From the NCBI GenBank assembly GCA_029960065.1, contig JASCOF010000008.1, forward strand, positions 62,001 to 126,000: a DNA stretch of 64,000 bases, read 5' to 3'. Positions 52,614-61,447 of this stretch are shown here, piece by piece (the first letter of the stretch is position 1; every line of letters begins with the position of its first letter). Position numbers and translations under genes: made by a program. Below the pieces are notes generated by a model. It made no database searches and was not told the DNA's origin. It saw only the letters and a program-made list of their open reading frames with translations. The DNA is from Flavobacteriaceae bacterium PS02336 (lineage in GTDB: Bacteria; Bacteroidota; Bacteroidia; Flavobacteriales; Flavobacteriaceae).

Positions 52614-53378
52614 TTAATATTCCAAACATTCCCCATCATTAGGAATCGCAGTTTTATTTAAAAGTCCATGATCTGAAAGTGCTGTTCGTAATTGTAATCT
52701 TGTTGTCGGACAATGGTTTAAAGCTTCTAAATGATTCGCAATTACTTTTCCTGGTGCAAGTGCAACGAATTTCAAAATATCGTCCATTCGCATTAATAAC
52801 GGCTGCCCAAAATCTAATCTTGCCGTTCCGCAAGCGACAGTAGAAATATCAGGTTTAAGTTGCGTCAAAACTTTTTCGACATGTTCTGTAAAAATAGTGT
52901 CAGAGCTAATATATATTGATTTTTGATCGGCCAATTCAATATGAAAACCCATAACATTTCCCATTAATTTGGCAATAAAACCATAACCATGAATGGCTGG
53001 AATTCCGGTTATTTTTCCGTCAAGAAATTTTTGAGGTTCCCAATAATCTAGCGTTTGAATTACACTTAATCCTCTTTGAACCAATGCTTTTTCATCTTTA
53101 GAACTGCAGATTACCGGAACGCTTTTTCTTCTTAAAAACACTTCGCCAGCTTTATCAATATGATCTGGATGTAAGTGTGTGATTAAGCAATGAGTAACTC
53201 TGCTTAAAATATCACGGCTGTTTTTGGGCAGTGCAACCAGTGGATTTCGTTTGGGTTTGTATCTGAAAATAGTAAAAGGCGGAATCGTTTTTCTTTTACC
53301 TAACATAGGATCCACTAAAATAACATGCTTTTCTGTTTCAATTACCAAAGTGGCATTTCGCAAGTGATGTAATTTCAT
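52614..53378 (-). CDS. MBL-fold metallo-hydrolase, UlaG-like
   Basis: A 254-residue metallo-beta-lactamase-fold hydrolase. The metal motif THLHPDHIDK is at about residues 69-78; further ligands are the histidine in IPAIHGYGF, the aspartate in ISSDTIF and the histidine in VIANHLEALNH. The N-terminal KLHHLRNATLVIETEKHVIL then VDPMLGKRK is typical of the UlaG/YtkL group of lactonases and phosphodiesterase-like enzymes. The substrate is unknown. It faces the radical SAM gene head-on with no spacer for a terminator. Confidence 0.88.
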   Translation of the reverse strand: MKLHHLRNATLVIETEKHVILVDPMLGKRKTIPPFTIFRYKPKRNPLVALPKNSRDILSRVTHCLITHLHPDHIDKAGEVFLRRKSVPVICSSKDEKALVQRGLSVIQTLDYWEPQKFLDGKITGIPAIHGYGFIAKLMGNVMGFHIELADQKSIYISSDTIFTEHVEKVLTQLKPDISTVACGTARLDFGQPLLMRMDDILKFVALAPGKVIANHLEALNHCPTTRLQLRTALSDHGLLNKTAIPNDGECLEY

Positions 53379-53463
53379 ATCGAGGAAATTTAGATATTAA
53401 AAATACGAAGTTTTTCGAAAAACTGATTACAGATTTTTCTTTATTTTTAACAGAATTGTTATT

Positions 53464-54150
53464 TTACCCCATAGAAAACCTAAATCCTATACCATGAAGG
53501 TTTTCTATAGAAATACCGTCTTCATTGGCAAGAATTTTACGCAGACGCGAAATAAAAACATCCAAACTTCTTCCCATAAAATAATCGTCTGTTCCCCACA
53601 AAGAAGTTAAGATTTGTTCACGTTTTAAAACAGCGTTTTTATGATCCAGAAAAAGTTTCAATAATTCAGCTTCACGTTGTGTTAGCCCCACTTTTTCTTC
53701 ATCATTAAAAAGAATAAAATTTTTAGTGTCAAACTGATATTTTCCAACTTCGTAAATGGTTTTTACTGCTGGAATATTTTTCTGAGAACGCTTTAAGAAA
53801 ATTTCAATTTTCAAAAGTAATTCCTCAATACTGAAAGGTTTAACCAAATAATCATCTGCACCTAATCGCAAACCTTTAATTCTATCTTCTTTTAAAGTTT
53901 TAGCCGAAAGAAAAATAATAGGAACTTCAATATCTATTTTTCGAATGGCTTCTGCTAAATCAAAACCATCCATTTTGGGCATCATAATATCAAAAATGCA
54001 AATATCAAATTCTTCCTCTTCAAATATTTTTAACGCCGATTTTCCATCCGGACAATGAATTACTTCATAATTATTCTGTTCCAGATTGTCTTTGGTTAGA
54101 AACGCAAGAGTTTCATCATCTTCGGCATAAAGTATTTTGAAGTTTCTCAT
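53464..54150 (-). CDS. OmpR-type response regulator
   Basis: A 228-residue regulator. The receiver domain (1-120) has Asp11/Asp12, the phosphoacceptor Asp54 in ICIFDIMMPKMDG and Lys in YLVKPFSIEELL. The C-terminal winged helix has GLTQREAELLKLFLDHKNAV, ILTSLWGTDDYFMGRSLDVF and ISRLRKIL. It overlaps the kinase gene by 4 bases (ATGA). Targets are unknown; the divergent DUF1573 gene is a candidate. Confidence 0.94.
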   Translation of the reverse strand: MRNFKILYAEDDETLAFLTKDNLEQNNYEVIHCPDGKSALKIFEEEEFDICIFDIMMPKMDGFDLAEAIRKIDIEVPIIFLSAKTLKEDRIKGLRLGADDYLVKPFSIEELLLKIEIFLKRSQKNIPAVKTIYEVGKYQFDTKNFILFNDEEKVGLTQREAELLKLFLDHKNAVLKREQILTSLWGTDDYFMGRSLDVFISRLRKILANEDGISIENLHGIGFRFSMG

Positions 54151-55412
54151 TTTTTATAAGGAATAGATAAAGTTATTGTAACACCTTTTTCTGTATTGTT
54201 TTCGGCTTTTATTTTCCAGCTTTGAAGACTGCAGATTTCTTTTACATAATACAATCCAAGACCAAATCCGTTGACTTCATTGCTTTTTTCATTCTGCACT
54301 CGGTAAAACTTATCAAAGATAAAGGATATTTTTTTAGGAGTAATCCCAATTCCGTTATCAATAAATTCCAATTTCAAACAATTATTTTCTTCTGTAATTT
54401 TAATTCTAATTTCGGGTTTTTCACTGCAATATTTTACTGCATTATCCAGTAAATTATAAATCAGATTGCCAAAGTGAAAAGCATCTGTTTCTATTAAATA
54501 TTTATTTGATGCAGTTTCAATAGAAAGAGAAGCATCTGGATATTTTAGTTTAATGTTTTCTATTGCTTCCTCCAAAATTGGAACAATTAAAACGCTTTCT
54601 TTTTGAAGCTCCAAAGGTGTATAATCTGATTTTGCAATATTCAATATTTTTTCAATATGACCATTCAATTTATTTCCTTGATTGATAATAATATCCGTAT
54701 AAGTATAGAGCTTTTTATCTTCCTTAATCGGTTTTTGCTCAATTAAATATTTGGAAGCAATCAGAATTGAAGCCAATGGCGTTTTAAATTCATGCGTCAT
54801 ATTATTGATGAAATCGCGCTGTAATTCTGAATATTTCTTTTGCTGTAAAAGTTTAAAAATTGAATAAACATAAATTAGTAAAATCAGAATCAATGCGGTT
54901 GAAAGAATAAACCAAAATCTCATTGAACTGAACAAATACGTAGTTTCATTCGGAAAACGAACTGCGAAATAATAAACCAGATTTTTGTGTTTAGGAAAAT
55001 AAACGGTTTTTTTACATTCTGCTTTTTTCTTATAAAGTGAAATGTAATCGCCATAAATCATTTCGTCGCTTTGGCAATTGTACATTGCGTATTCGAAATC
55101 GGTCGTAATGTTCATTTTTTTGAATTCTGTTTTTAGATAAAACTCTAAAATTTCAGGTTCAAATTCATTGTCAACATTGACGATATAATAGTCATTGGAT
55201 ATTTTCTGAACAGGATTCTGAACAGGAAGTTCGTGACTCGTTCCTTCGTACAGTTTTTTAGCCACCTCTAACAAAGCAATATGCGCTTTCTGACTCAGTT
55301 TTTTTTGCTCTATTGTAAAAGCCTCTTTTGTCCAAAGCAATTGCGCCACCAAAATACTAATGATGGCTACCAATCCTAAGAGAATGATACTGTTGAGTTT
55401 ATTAATTTTCAA
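54147..55412 (-). CDS. Sensor histidine kinase
   Basis: A 421-residue membrane kinase. Helix 1 is about residues 8-27 and helix 2 about 165-186, bracketing a periplasmic sensor of about 135 residues with two cysteines (YNCQSDEM and AECKKTV), possibly a disulfide. The catalytic part has His207 in FINNMTHEFKTPLASIL, the N box YNLLDNAVKYC, G1 LEFIDNGIGITPKKI, and G2 NGFGLGLYYVKEI. There is no clear HAMP domain. It is the first gene of the pair with the OmpR-type regulator. The signal sensed cannot be read. Confidence 0.93.
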   Translation of the reverse strand: MKINKLNSIILLGLVAIISILVAQLLWTKEAFTIEQKKLSQKAHIALLEVAKKLYEGTSHELPVQNPVQKISNDYYIVNVDNEFEPEILEFYLKTEFKKMNITTDFEYAMYNCQSDEMIYGDYISLYKKKAECKKTVYFPKHKNLVYYFAVRFPNETTYLFSSMRFWFILSTALILILLIYVYSIFKLLQQKKYSELQRDFINNMTHEFKTPLASILIASKYLIEQKPIKEDKKLYTYTDIIINQGNKLNGHIEKILNIAKSDYTPLELQKESVLIVPILEEAIENIKLKYPDASLSIETASNKYLIETDAFHFGNLIYNLLDNAVKYCSEKPEIRIKITEENNCLKLEFIDNGIGITPKKISFIFDKFYRVQNEKSNEVNGFGLGLYYVKEICSLQSWKIKAENNTEKGVTITLSIPYKK

Positions 55413-55526
55413 GAATAAAGAATTTTGAGAGTGTAATATTAATCAATTTTAGCCTGAAAATAAGCGATTAACAAGTCATTAACAAACATTTGAAAGCAGT
55501 TAACAGCGATTCGTTTTTGTCTGAAT

Positions 55527-55534
55527 TACCTTTG
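55527..55534 (+). promoter_or_regulatory. -7 promoter element for the DUF1573 gene
   Basis: TACCTTTG matches TAnnTTTG, 42 bases before the ATG at 55577. Confidence 0.5.
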
Positions 55535-55576
55535 TAATATCAAAATGAACTATAAACCATTTTAAATATATCCGTT

Positions 55577-55993
55577 ATGAAAATGATTAAAATCTCGATG
55601 TTAGCTTTGGCTTTAGGCCTTATGTCTTTTTCGGCAATTGCTCCAGTACAATCTTTAGTTTCTGAGACTAAAATTTCTGAAACTACAGCTTCTACAATTG
55701 TTTGGAAAGCAGAAACAATTGATGTAGGACAAATTCCGCAAGGAACTCCAAAAGCTATTGTTTACGAATTTAAAAATACAGGAAAAACAGCTGTAGTAAT
55801 TACAAACGTTCAAGGATCTTGCGGTTGTACTGCTACAGATTACACAAAAGAACCAATTCAGCCAGGTAAGTCTGCAAAAGTTACTGCAACTTATAACGCT
55901 GCAACAAAAGGAGCTTTTACAAAAACGGTTACTGTTACAACTAGTGCAGAAACAACTCCAAAAATCCTTACTTTAAAAGGTACGGTTATCTAA
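55577..55993 (+). CDS. DUF1573 family exported protein
   Basis: A 138-residue protein with signal peptide (MKMIKISMLALALGLMSFSA) and a single DUF1573 domain, an immunoglobulin-like fold: IDVGQIPQGTPKAIVYEFKN then TGKTAVVITNVQGSCGCTAT, YTKEPIQPGKSAKVTATYN and ILTLKGTVI. The SCGCT pair of cysteines is characteristic. The function of the family is not known; it is very common in Bacteroidota. It is divergent from the histidine kinase gene, with about 160 bases between them, and has its own terminator. Confidence 0.92.
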   Translation: MKMIKISMLALALGLMSFSAIAPVQSLVSETKISETTASTIVWKAETIDVGQIPQGTPKAIVYEFKNTGKTAVVITNVQGSCGCTATDYTKEPIQPGKSAKVTATYNAATKGAFTKTVTVTTSAETTPKILTLKGTVI

Positions 55994-56023
55994 GAATTTT
56001 TATTAGGTTGGTTATATGGCAAA

Positions 56024-56058
56024 AGCTCCAAACAAGAAATTGTTTGGAGCTTTTTATT
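56024..56058 (+). terminator. Terminator after the DUF1573 gene
   Basis: aaagctccaaaca and tgtttggagcttt form a 13-bp stem with loop agaaat, followed by a T run. Confidence 0.9.
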
Positions 56059-56118
56059 TATGGTTATTCGATTTTGATTTAATAGAATTTTTTTTACTTT
56101 TAATAAAAATTCCTACTT

Positions 56119-57699
56119 ATGAAAATTTGGTATACGCCCTTTATTGCAGTTGTTTTTTTGATTGTTTTTTCTTGTAATTCAAAAGCAGATAAAAAAGAGG
56201 AAAATGAAATAAAAAAAGCGGAAAAGATTCCAGAATTGAAACTTACAATTGATACAGCTCGTATCGCAAAGTTTTATGAAAGTTATCCGAAACTGGCAAA
56301 ATTTAAGACTGATGTAACTTCTTTATATCAGAAAAATAAATCGACTCAATTGTGGCAGGACAATAAAGGAGTTGTAGAGTTTGGAAACACTTTATTCAAT
56401 CAATATAAAAATCTGGATCAAGAAGGTTTAAAAGCCAATTATCCTTATAAAGAAGAACTGAATTCTGTATTTGAAAACAATCCAACAAAAAAACTATCCA
56501 AAGAAGATACTGATTTATTGCTTTCGAACTTGTATTACTATTATGCCGAGAAAGTGTATGCTGGTTTTGATGAAAAAACAAGTATTTCGTTAGAATGGCT
56601 TTTGCCTAGAAAAAAGTTCAATTATCAAGTGCTTTCCGATTCTATTTTTAAAAAATCAACCATTTTGGATGATAAGAAAAAAAAGATGTTCAGCCAGTAT
56701 TACAAACTTCGCGATGCTTTAAAAGAATACAGAGAAATTGAAAAAAATGGTGGCTGGAAAACTATTGAAGTCGGTGAAGATTATAAAGCTTTAAAAGTTG
56801 GAGATTCATCAAATGTTGTGGCTCAAATTAGAGAAAGGCTTTTTGTGACTAAAGACCTTAAAGAAGATACTAAAAGTGCTGTTTGCGATACGACTTTAAT
56901 AAAAGCAATTAAAAATTATGAAGTTCGTCACGGTTATACGCCGAAAAACACGATTTTATTAGAGCATATTAACGACTTAAATATTCCAGTTTCTGAAAGA
57001 ATAAAAACGATAATCGTTAACATGGAGCGTTGCCGTTGGATTGATCCTGAATTAGAAAAAGGCCAGAAATACATAGAAGTTAATATTCCAGAATTTAAAT
57101 TATATATCATCGAAGACGGAAAAATTGCTTTTACATCTGCAGTTGTGGTTGGTAGAGCAATGACAAAAACAGTTATTTTCAGCGGAATGATGAATAATAT
57201 TGTTTTTAGTCCGTATTGGAATGTGCCGCCGAGTATTATCAAATCTGAGATTAAACCTGGAATGGCCAAGGATAAAAACTATTTACAAAAGAAAAATTTA
57301 GAATGGAATAATGGAGCTGTTCGTCAGCTTCCTGGAAAAAACAATTCTTTAGGTTTGGTGAAGTTTTTATTTCCAAATTCAAGCAATATTTATTTGCACG
57401 ATACGCCATCAAAAAGTTTATTCGAAAGAGAAAGCCGAGCGTTTAGCCACGGTTGTGTGCGTGTAGCAAAACCTCGCGAATTGGCAATAGAATTATTAAA
57501 AGTTGATCCGCAATGGAATCCTGCAAGAATTGACAAAGCCATGCATGCCGGAAAAGAAAGTTGGTATACTTTGAAGAAAAAAGTTCCAGTTTACATCGGT
57601 TATTTTACCGCTTGGGTTGACCGTGAAGGAAATTTAAATTTCTATAAAGACATTTACGGAAGAGACGAAAGTCTTATCAAATTATTGACGGAAGAATAA
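56119..57699 (+). CDS. L,D-transpeptidase, YcbB-like
   Basis: A 526-residue envelope enzyme that forms 3-3 crosslinks in peptidoglycan or attaches proteins to it. It has a lipobox-like signal (MKIWYTPFIAVVFLIVFSC), a helical scaffolding domain (about 40-230), a peptidoglycan-binding module near 235-290 (YKALKVGDSSNVVAQIRERL), and the YkuD catalytic domain with catalytic Cys446 in SHGCVRVAKP, with the upstream histidine in IYLHDTPSKSLF. The length and order fit the YcbB/LdtD type. It stands alone before a palindromic repeat. Confidence 0.94.
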   Translation: MKIWYTPFIAVVFLIVFSCNSKADKKEENEIKKAEKIPELKLTIDTARIAKFYESYPKLAKFKTDVTSLYQKNKSTQLWQDNKGVVEFGNTLFNQYKNLDQEGLKANYPYKEELNSVFENNPTKKLSKEDTDLLLSNLYYYYAEKVYAGFDEKTSISLEWLLPRKKFNYQVLSDSIFKKSTILDDKKKKMFSQYYKLRDALKEYREIEKNGGWKTIEVGEDYKALKVGDSSNVVAQIRERLFVTKDLKEDTKSAVCDTTLIKAIKNYEVRHGYTPKNTILLEHINDLNIPVSERIKTIIVNMERCRWIDPELEKGQKYIEVNIPEFKLYIIEDGKIAFTSAVVVGRAMTKTVIFSGMMNNIVFSPYWNVPPSIIKSEIKPGMAKDKNYLQKKNLEWNNGAVRQLPGKNNSLGLVKFLFPNSSNIYLHDTPSKSLFERESRAFSHGCVRVAKPRELAIELLKVDPQWNPARIDKAMHAGKESWYTLKKKVPVYIGYFTAWVDREGNLNFYKDIYGRDESLIKLLTEE

Positions 57700-57719
57700 A
57701 TCAGCGTAAAAAAAATAAT

Positions 57720-57785
57720 TATAGCCACAGATTAAAGGATTAAAATGATTTAAAAAAATCTGTGTTAATCTTTTTAATCTGTGGC
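57720..57785. repeat. Long inverted repeat, GCCACAGATTAAA family
   Basis: gccacagattaaaggattaa is inverted as ttaatctttttaatctgtggc with one base of difference. A further tctgtgttaatc copy lies in the loop, and the short attcgcggaaattcgtgaaa word follows. It fills the gap between the transpeptidase and the converging NlpC/P60 gene and could also stop transcription. Confidence 0.8.
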
Positions 57786-57828
57786 AAAAAATAATTCGCG
57801 GAAATTCGTGAAATTAGTGGCAAAAAAA

Positions 57829-58338
57829 CTATTTACTCAAAACATCAATACATTTATAAAATCGTTTGGTATAATGTTCTGTGTCAAGTGAAGTAATAGT
57901 TACTTGTTGCGCTTTTCCTGAAGAAGCATGAATAAATTTTGACTGCATTCCGTTGGCTTCGCAGATGATTCCTAGATGCCCAACAATAGTTCTGTCTTTA
58001 TATCCGTAAAAAACTAAAATATCACCCACTTTAAAATCTTCTGGTTTCAAAGCTTTTCCTAGGTTTTTATAACCGCTTGAACTTCTAGGCAATGTCAATC
58101 CAAAATTGCTAAAAACATAACTTACAAAGCCAGAACAGTCAAAACCTTTTTTTGGGTTACTGCTGGCGTATAAGTAAGGTGTTCCTAAATATTTTTTGGC
58201 ATAAACAATGATAGAATCACGATTAATTTCGGTATCAATCTTAATATTTTGAACTACTATTTGCGGTTCTCTCTTTTTTAGAGTGAAAGAGGAAAGTAAA
58301 ATAACCGACAGTAAAAATAACAATAGGCGTGATCTCAT
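57829..58338 (-). CDS. NlpC/P60 family cell-wall hydrolase
   Basis: A 169-residue C40 peptidase predicted to cleave peptidoglycan stem peptides (D-gamma-glutamyl to diamino acid bonds). The signal peptide is residues 1-19 with no lipobox. The catalytic triad is Cys68 (KKGFDCSGFVSYVF), His121 (VGHLGIICE) and His137 (KFIHASSG). There is no SH3b or LysM targeting domain. It converges on the L,D-transpeptidase gene. Confidence 0.93.
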   Translation of the reverse strand: MRSRLLLFLLSVILLSSFTLKKREPQIVVQNIKIDTEINRDSIIVYAKKYLGTPYLYASSNPKKGFDCSGFVSYVFSNFGLTLPRSSSGYKNLGKALKPEDFKVGDILVFYGYKDRTIVGHLGIICEANGMQSKFIHASSGKAQQVTITSLDTEHYTKRFYKCIDVLSK

Positions 58339-58516
58339 TTTTTTAGTGTTATATAAATTGAAACGCTAAAGATAGACCGTTATTTTATTGTAAAAGGAAC
58401 AAAAACACCCTAAAAAATACAAATGCACATTATTTAGTGGCAAATTGATGTGTTTATGTGGTGTTTTTTTATTGCATTTTGACATTTTAGTATCTTTCGG
58501 TGTAATTCATTTCAAA

Positions 58517-58524
58517 TATATTTG
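58517..58524 (+). promoter_or_regulatory. -7 promoter element for the SGNH-esterase gene
   Basis: TATATTTG matches TAnnTTTG, 30 bases before the ATG at 58555. Confidence 0.55.
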
Positions 58525-58554
58525 TGAATCGTATTTAGATTTAACAAATAAATT

Positions 58555-59655
58555 ATGTTTCTCAAAAAAATAGCTGTTTTAATTTCGTTTTTGCTGATTT
58601 CGACTGTTTCGAATTCACAAAGCCAAAATTCAAATAAAACTTTTTTATATCAAGGCCGAGTTGATCGACTTCAAAATGATCAAGTTATTTTAATTGGAAC
58701 AGCTTCTTCTGTTTCGTTTAATTTTACAGGAAATGAATGTTCAATTTCACTTCAAAGTGTTGATTCTTATGAACATCATAATTATGTTCAATTGGTTTTG
58801 GACGGAAATTACATTGGAAAAATTAGAATTGAAAAAGGAGTATCTCAATCCTTTCCAATAAAAGTAACTTCGACTAAAAAAGAGCATCGATTAGAAATCT
58901 ACAAAAATACAGAAGCACAAAGCGGTAATATTTTGTTTGCTGGAACTACGGCAAAACTAATTCCGATTTCATTTAAAAAGAAAAAGAAAATCGAATTTAT
59001 TGGTGATTCCATTACTTGCGGCGCAGCAAGTGACCCGTCTGATATTCCTTGTGACAAAGGGGAATATATGGATCATCATAATGGATACTATGCTTATGGA
59101 CCAAGACTTTCAAGAGCAATTGGTGTTGATTATTTAATGAGCTGTGTTTCGGGAATCGGAATATATAGAAATTGGAATGATGAAAATAAAGACGAAGCGA
59201 TAATGCCTGATGTTTATCCCAATTTGTATTTAACAAAAGATACCTCAAAACCGAAATACGATTTTGCTTTTCAGCCCGATATTATCAGTATTGCTTTAGG
59301 AACAAATGATTTTTCTGGTGGAGACGGTAAAAAAGAACGCCTGCCTTTTAATCCAGAAAAGTATGTTTCGAATTATATCAACTTTATCAAAATGTTGTAC
59401 AAACACAATCCGAACGTGCAGATTGTAATTACAAACAGTCCAATGGTTGGTGGAGAAAGAGGAGTTGTTTTTGAAGATTGTCTGAATAAAGTTAAAAACG
59501 CTTTCGCGGATGATAAAACACATAAATCTATCAAGATTTTTAAGTTTAAACCTATGACACCAAAAGGTTGTTCTGGACATCCAGATGTTTCAGATCATAA
59601 AGTTTTGGCAGATGAATATGCTCCATTTTTAAAAAGTCTATTAGATGAAAAATAA
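58555..59655 (+). CDS. SGNH/GDSL esterase, CE2-like
   Basis: A 366-residue exported esterase. After a signal peptide the first 120 residues form a jelly-roll (FLYQGRVDRLQNDQVILIGT), the CE2 accessory domain. The SGNH core begins at FIGDSITCGAASD (catalytic Ser152), followed by the block III ALGTNDFSGG and the catalytic Asp/His near GHPDVSDHKVLADEYAPF. This pattern fits CE2 acetylesterases that remove acetyl groups from xylan, glucomannan or related glycans. It overlaps the next esterase gene by 11 bases. Confidence 0.9.
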   Translation: MFLKKIAVLISFLLISTVSNSQSQNSNKTFLYQGRVDRLQNDQVILIGTASSVSFNFTGNECSISLQSVDSYEHHNYVQLVLDGNYIGKIRIEKGVSQSFPIKVTSTKKEHRLEIYKNTEAQSGNILFAGTTAKLIPISFKKKKKIEFIGDSITCGAASDPSDIPCDKGEYMDHHNGYYAYGPRLSRAIGVDYLMSCVSGIGIYRNWNDENKDEAIMPDVYPNLYLTKDTSKPKYDFAFQPDIISIALGTNDFSGGDGKKERLPFNPEKYVSNYINFIKMLYKHNPNVQIVITNSPMVGGERGVVFEDCLNKVKNAFADDKTHKSIKIFKFKPMTPKGCSGHPDVSDHKVLADEYAPFLKSLLDEK

Positions 59656-61027
59656 TATTTTTAAGTTTGTTTTCTTTCTATTGATTTCCAGTACTATGAT
59701 GGCAAACGTTTCGCTTCCGAATATTTTTAGTGACAATATGGTTTTACAGCGCAATTCTGAAGTGAAAATTTGGGGTTGGGCAAATCCAAAAGAAGAAATT
59801 AAACTGGTTTCCGGCTGGAACAATCAAGAATATAAAACAATTGCCAATAATCAGGCAAAGTGGGAATTGACGATTAAAACTCCCGAAGCGGGCGGGCCTT
59901 TTTCCATTTCGATAAAAGGATATAATGAAGTAGTTTTAAAAAATATTCTAATTGGCGAAGTCTGGCTTTGTTCGGGACAATCGAATATGGAAATGTCGGC
60001 AAGCTGGGGAATTGACGATGGAGAAGAAGAAGCCAAAAATGCGGCAAATCCAAACATTCGTTTTTTTACCGTTCCGAAATTGACGGCTGAAAATCCGCAG
60101 AATAATTTATTGGGAAATTGGACAGAATCTACTCCAGAAACGATGAAATATTTTAGTGCCGTTGGTTACTTTTTTGCCAAACGCCTGCACGAAGATTTGA
60201 AAAATGTTCCCATCGGATTGATTTCTTCCAACTGGGGCGGAACTCCGGCTGAAATCTGGATGCCGTCAGAAGTAGTAAACAACGATCCGCTTTTATTGGA
60301 AAATGCCAAAAAACTAAACGAACAAGAATACGGTCCAAGACAACCCGGGCGCGCTTACAATGCGATGATTTATCCAATTGTAGGATTTAAAATTGCGGGA
60401 ACACTTTGGTATCAGGGCGAATCGAATGTCGGTTCTTTGGTTTATGATAAAACTCTGGGAGCTTTAATTACTTCATGGAGAAAAGAATGGAAGGACGATT
60501 TTCCATTTTATTATGTTCAGATCGCGCCTTATAAAACGGGTTCGAATAATTTCTCTAATGTAACAGTTAGAGATTCGCAGCGAAAATTATTGAGAGAAGT
60601 TTCCAAAACAGGAATGGTCGTAATCAGCGATATTTCGGATACAATTGATATTCATCCAAAAAATAAAAAATCGGTTGGAATTCGTTTGGCGAATTTGGCT
60701 TTGGCGGAAACTTATAAAACCAACTCTAATTTGGTCAATAGTCCTCTCTTTAAAGGAATAAAAGTAGATAAGAATAAAGTAACCGTTTCTTTCGATTACG
60801 GAGACGGACTTTACTTTAAAGATAAAAAATCAAATCAATTTGAAGTTGCGGGAGCAGATGGCGTTTTTTATCCTGCGGAGGCTTCAATTAAAAATAACGA
60901 AGTGATTTTGACAAGCAAAAAAGTTGTTAATCCAGCAAAAGTGAGATTTGCATGGGGAAATACAACACAGTCAGATTTGTTTAATAAAGCAAATTTGCCG
61001 GCGTCTTGTTTTACGAGTGAATTTTAG
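59645..61027 (+). CDS. Sialate O-acetylesterase-like carbohydrate esterase
   Basis: A 460-residue exported esterase of the SASA type. A signal peptide precedes FSDNMVLQRNSEVKIWGWAN (the first beta domain). The catalytic serine lies in WLCSGQSNMEMSA, then SSNWGGTPAEIWMPSE and LWYQGESNVGS. The catalytic Asp/His region lies near ISDTIDIHPKNKKSVG. Relatives include deacetylases for xyloglucan and other plant glycans as well as true sialate esterases; the plant-glycan role fits the neighbouring CE2-like and GH3 genes. The last codon TAG is also the end of the first heptamer repeat unit. Confidence 0.9.
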   Translation: MKNNIFKFVFFLLISSTMMANVSLPNIFSDNMVLQRNSEVKIWGWANPKEEIKLVSGWNNQEYKTIANNQAKWELTIKTPEAGGPFSISIKGYNEVVLKNILIGEVWLCSGQSNMEMSASWGIDDGEEEAKNAANPNIRFFTVPKLTAENPQNNLLGNWTESTPETMKYFSAVGYFFAKRLHEDLKNVPIGLISSNWGGTPAEIWMPSEVVNNDPLLLENAKKLNEQEYGPRQPGRAYNAMIYPIVGFKIAGTLWYQGESNVGSLVYDKTLGALITSWRKEWKDDFPFYYVQIAPYKTGSNNFSNVTVRDSQRKLLREVSKTGMVVISDISDTIDIHPKNKKSVGIRLANLALAETYKTNSNLVNSPLFKGIKVDKNKVTVSFDYGDGLYFKDKKSNQFEVAGADGVFYPAEASIKNNEVILTSKKVVNPAKVRFAWGNTTQSDLFNKANLPASCFTSEF

Positions 61028-61146
61028 ATTTTAGAATATAGAATATAGAATATAGAATATAGAATATAGAATATAGAATATAGAATATAGAATATAGAAT
61101 ATAGAATATAGAATATAGAATATAGAATATAGAATATAGATTTTAG
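61021..61146. repeat. Tandem heptamer array, (ATTTTAG)2 (AATATAG)15 (ATTTTAG)1
   Basis: The array has two attttag units, then fifteen perfect aatatag units, then a final attttag. The first unit overlaps the TAG stop of the esterase gene (61025-61027). Confidence 0.95.
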
Positions 61147-61176
61147 ATTATTGATCTGCGTTGTCAGGCTGAGCGA

Positions 61177-61192
61177 TCCCGAAGTTTCGGGA
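61177..61192. repeat. 16-bp palindrome TCCCGAAGTTTCGGGA, intergenic copy
   Basis: Same family as 11245-11260 and 50577-50592, here outside genes. Confidence 0.75.
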
Positions 61193-61218
61193 GAAGCCCC
61201 TCAAAGTGAGACACAGAG

Positions 61219-61322
61219 TTTGTCATCCTGAGGAACGAAGGATCACACACGTAATTCGACAAAGATTGGCGAAGTTCTGGAAGGAGTTTCTAGTGTGATC
61301 CTTCGTTCCTCAGGATGACAAA
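61219..61322. repeat. Perfect 30-bp inverted repeat, TCATCCTGAGGAACGAAGGATC element
   Basis: Left arm 61219-61248 is exactly complementary to right arm 61293-61322, with a 44-base middle. Confidence 0.9.
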
Positions 61323-61349
61323 GATTACGAAAACGCTCTTTTGAAACCG

Positions 61350-61447
61350 ATTTGCGTGAGGGATAGAGGCGGTATCCTTTTGTGAAGAGAAACGGAGCAA
61401 AAGATAAAGCCGAAAGCCCGACCCGCTTTTTTCGGCGGGACACGCCC
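61350..61447. repeat. Dispersed element with TCCTTTTGT...CAAAAGATA core, copy B
   Basis: Shares ga-gg-agcg--atccttttgt and caaaagata-agc with the copy at 44111-44195. It ends with a GC-rich hairpin, acccgc and gcgggac. Confidence 0.65.
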
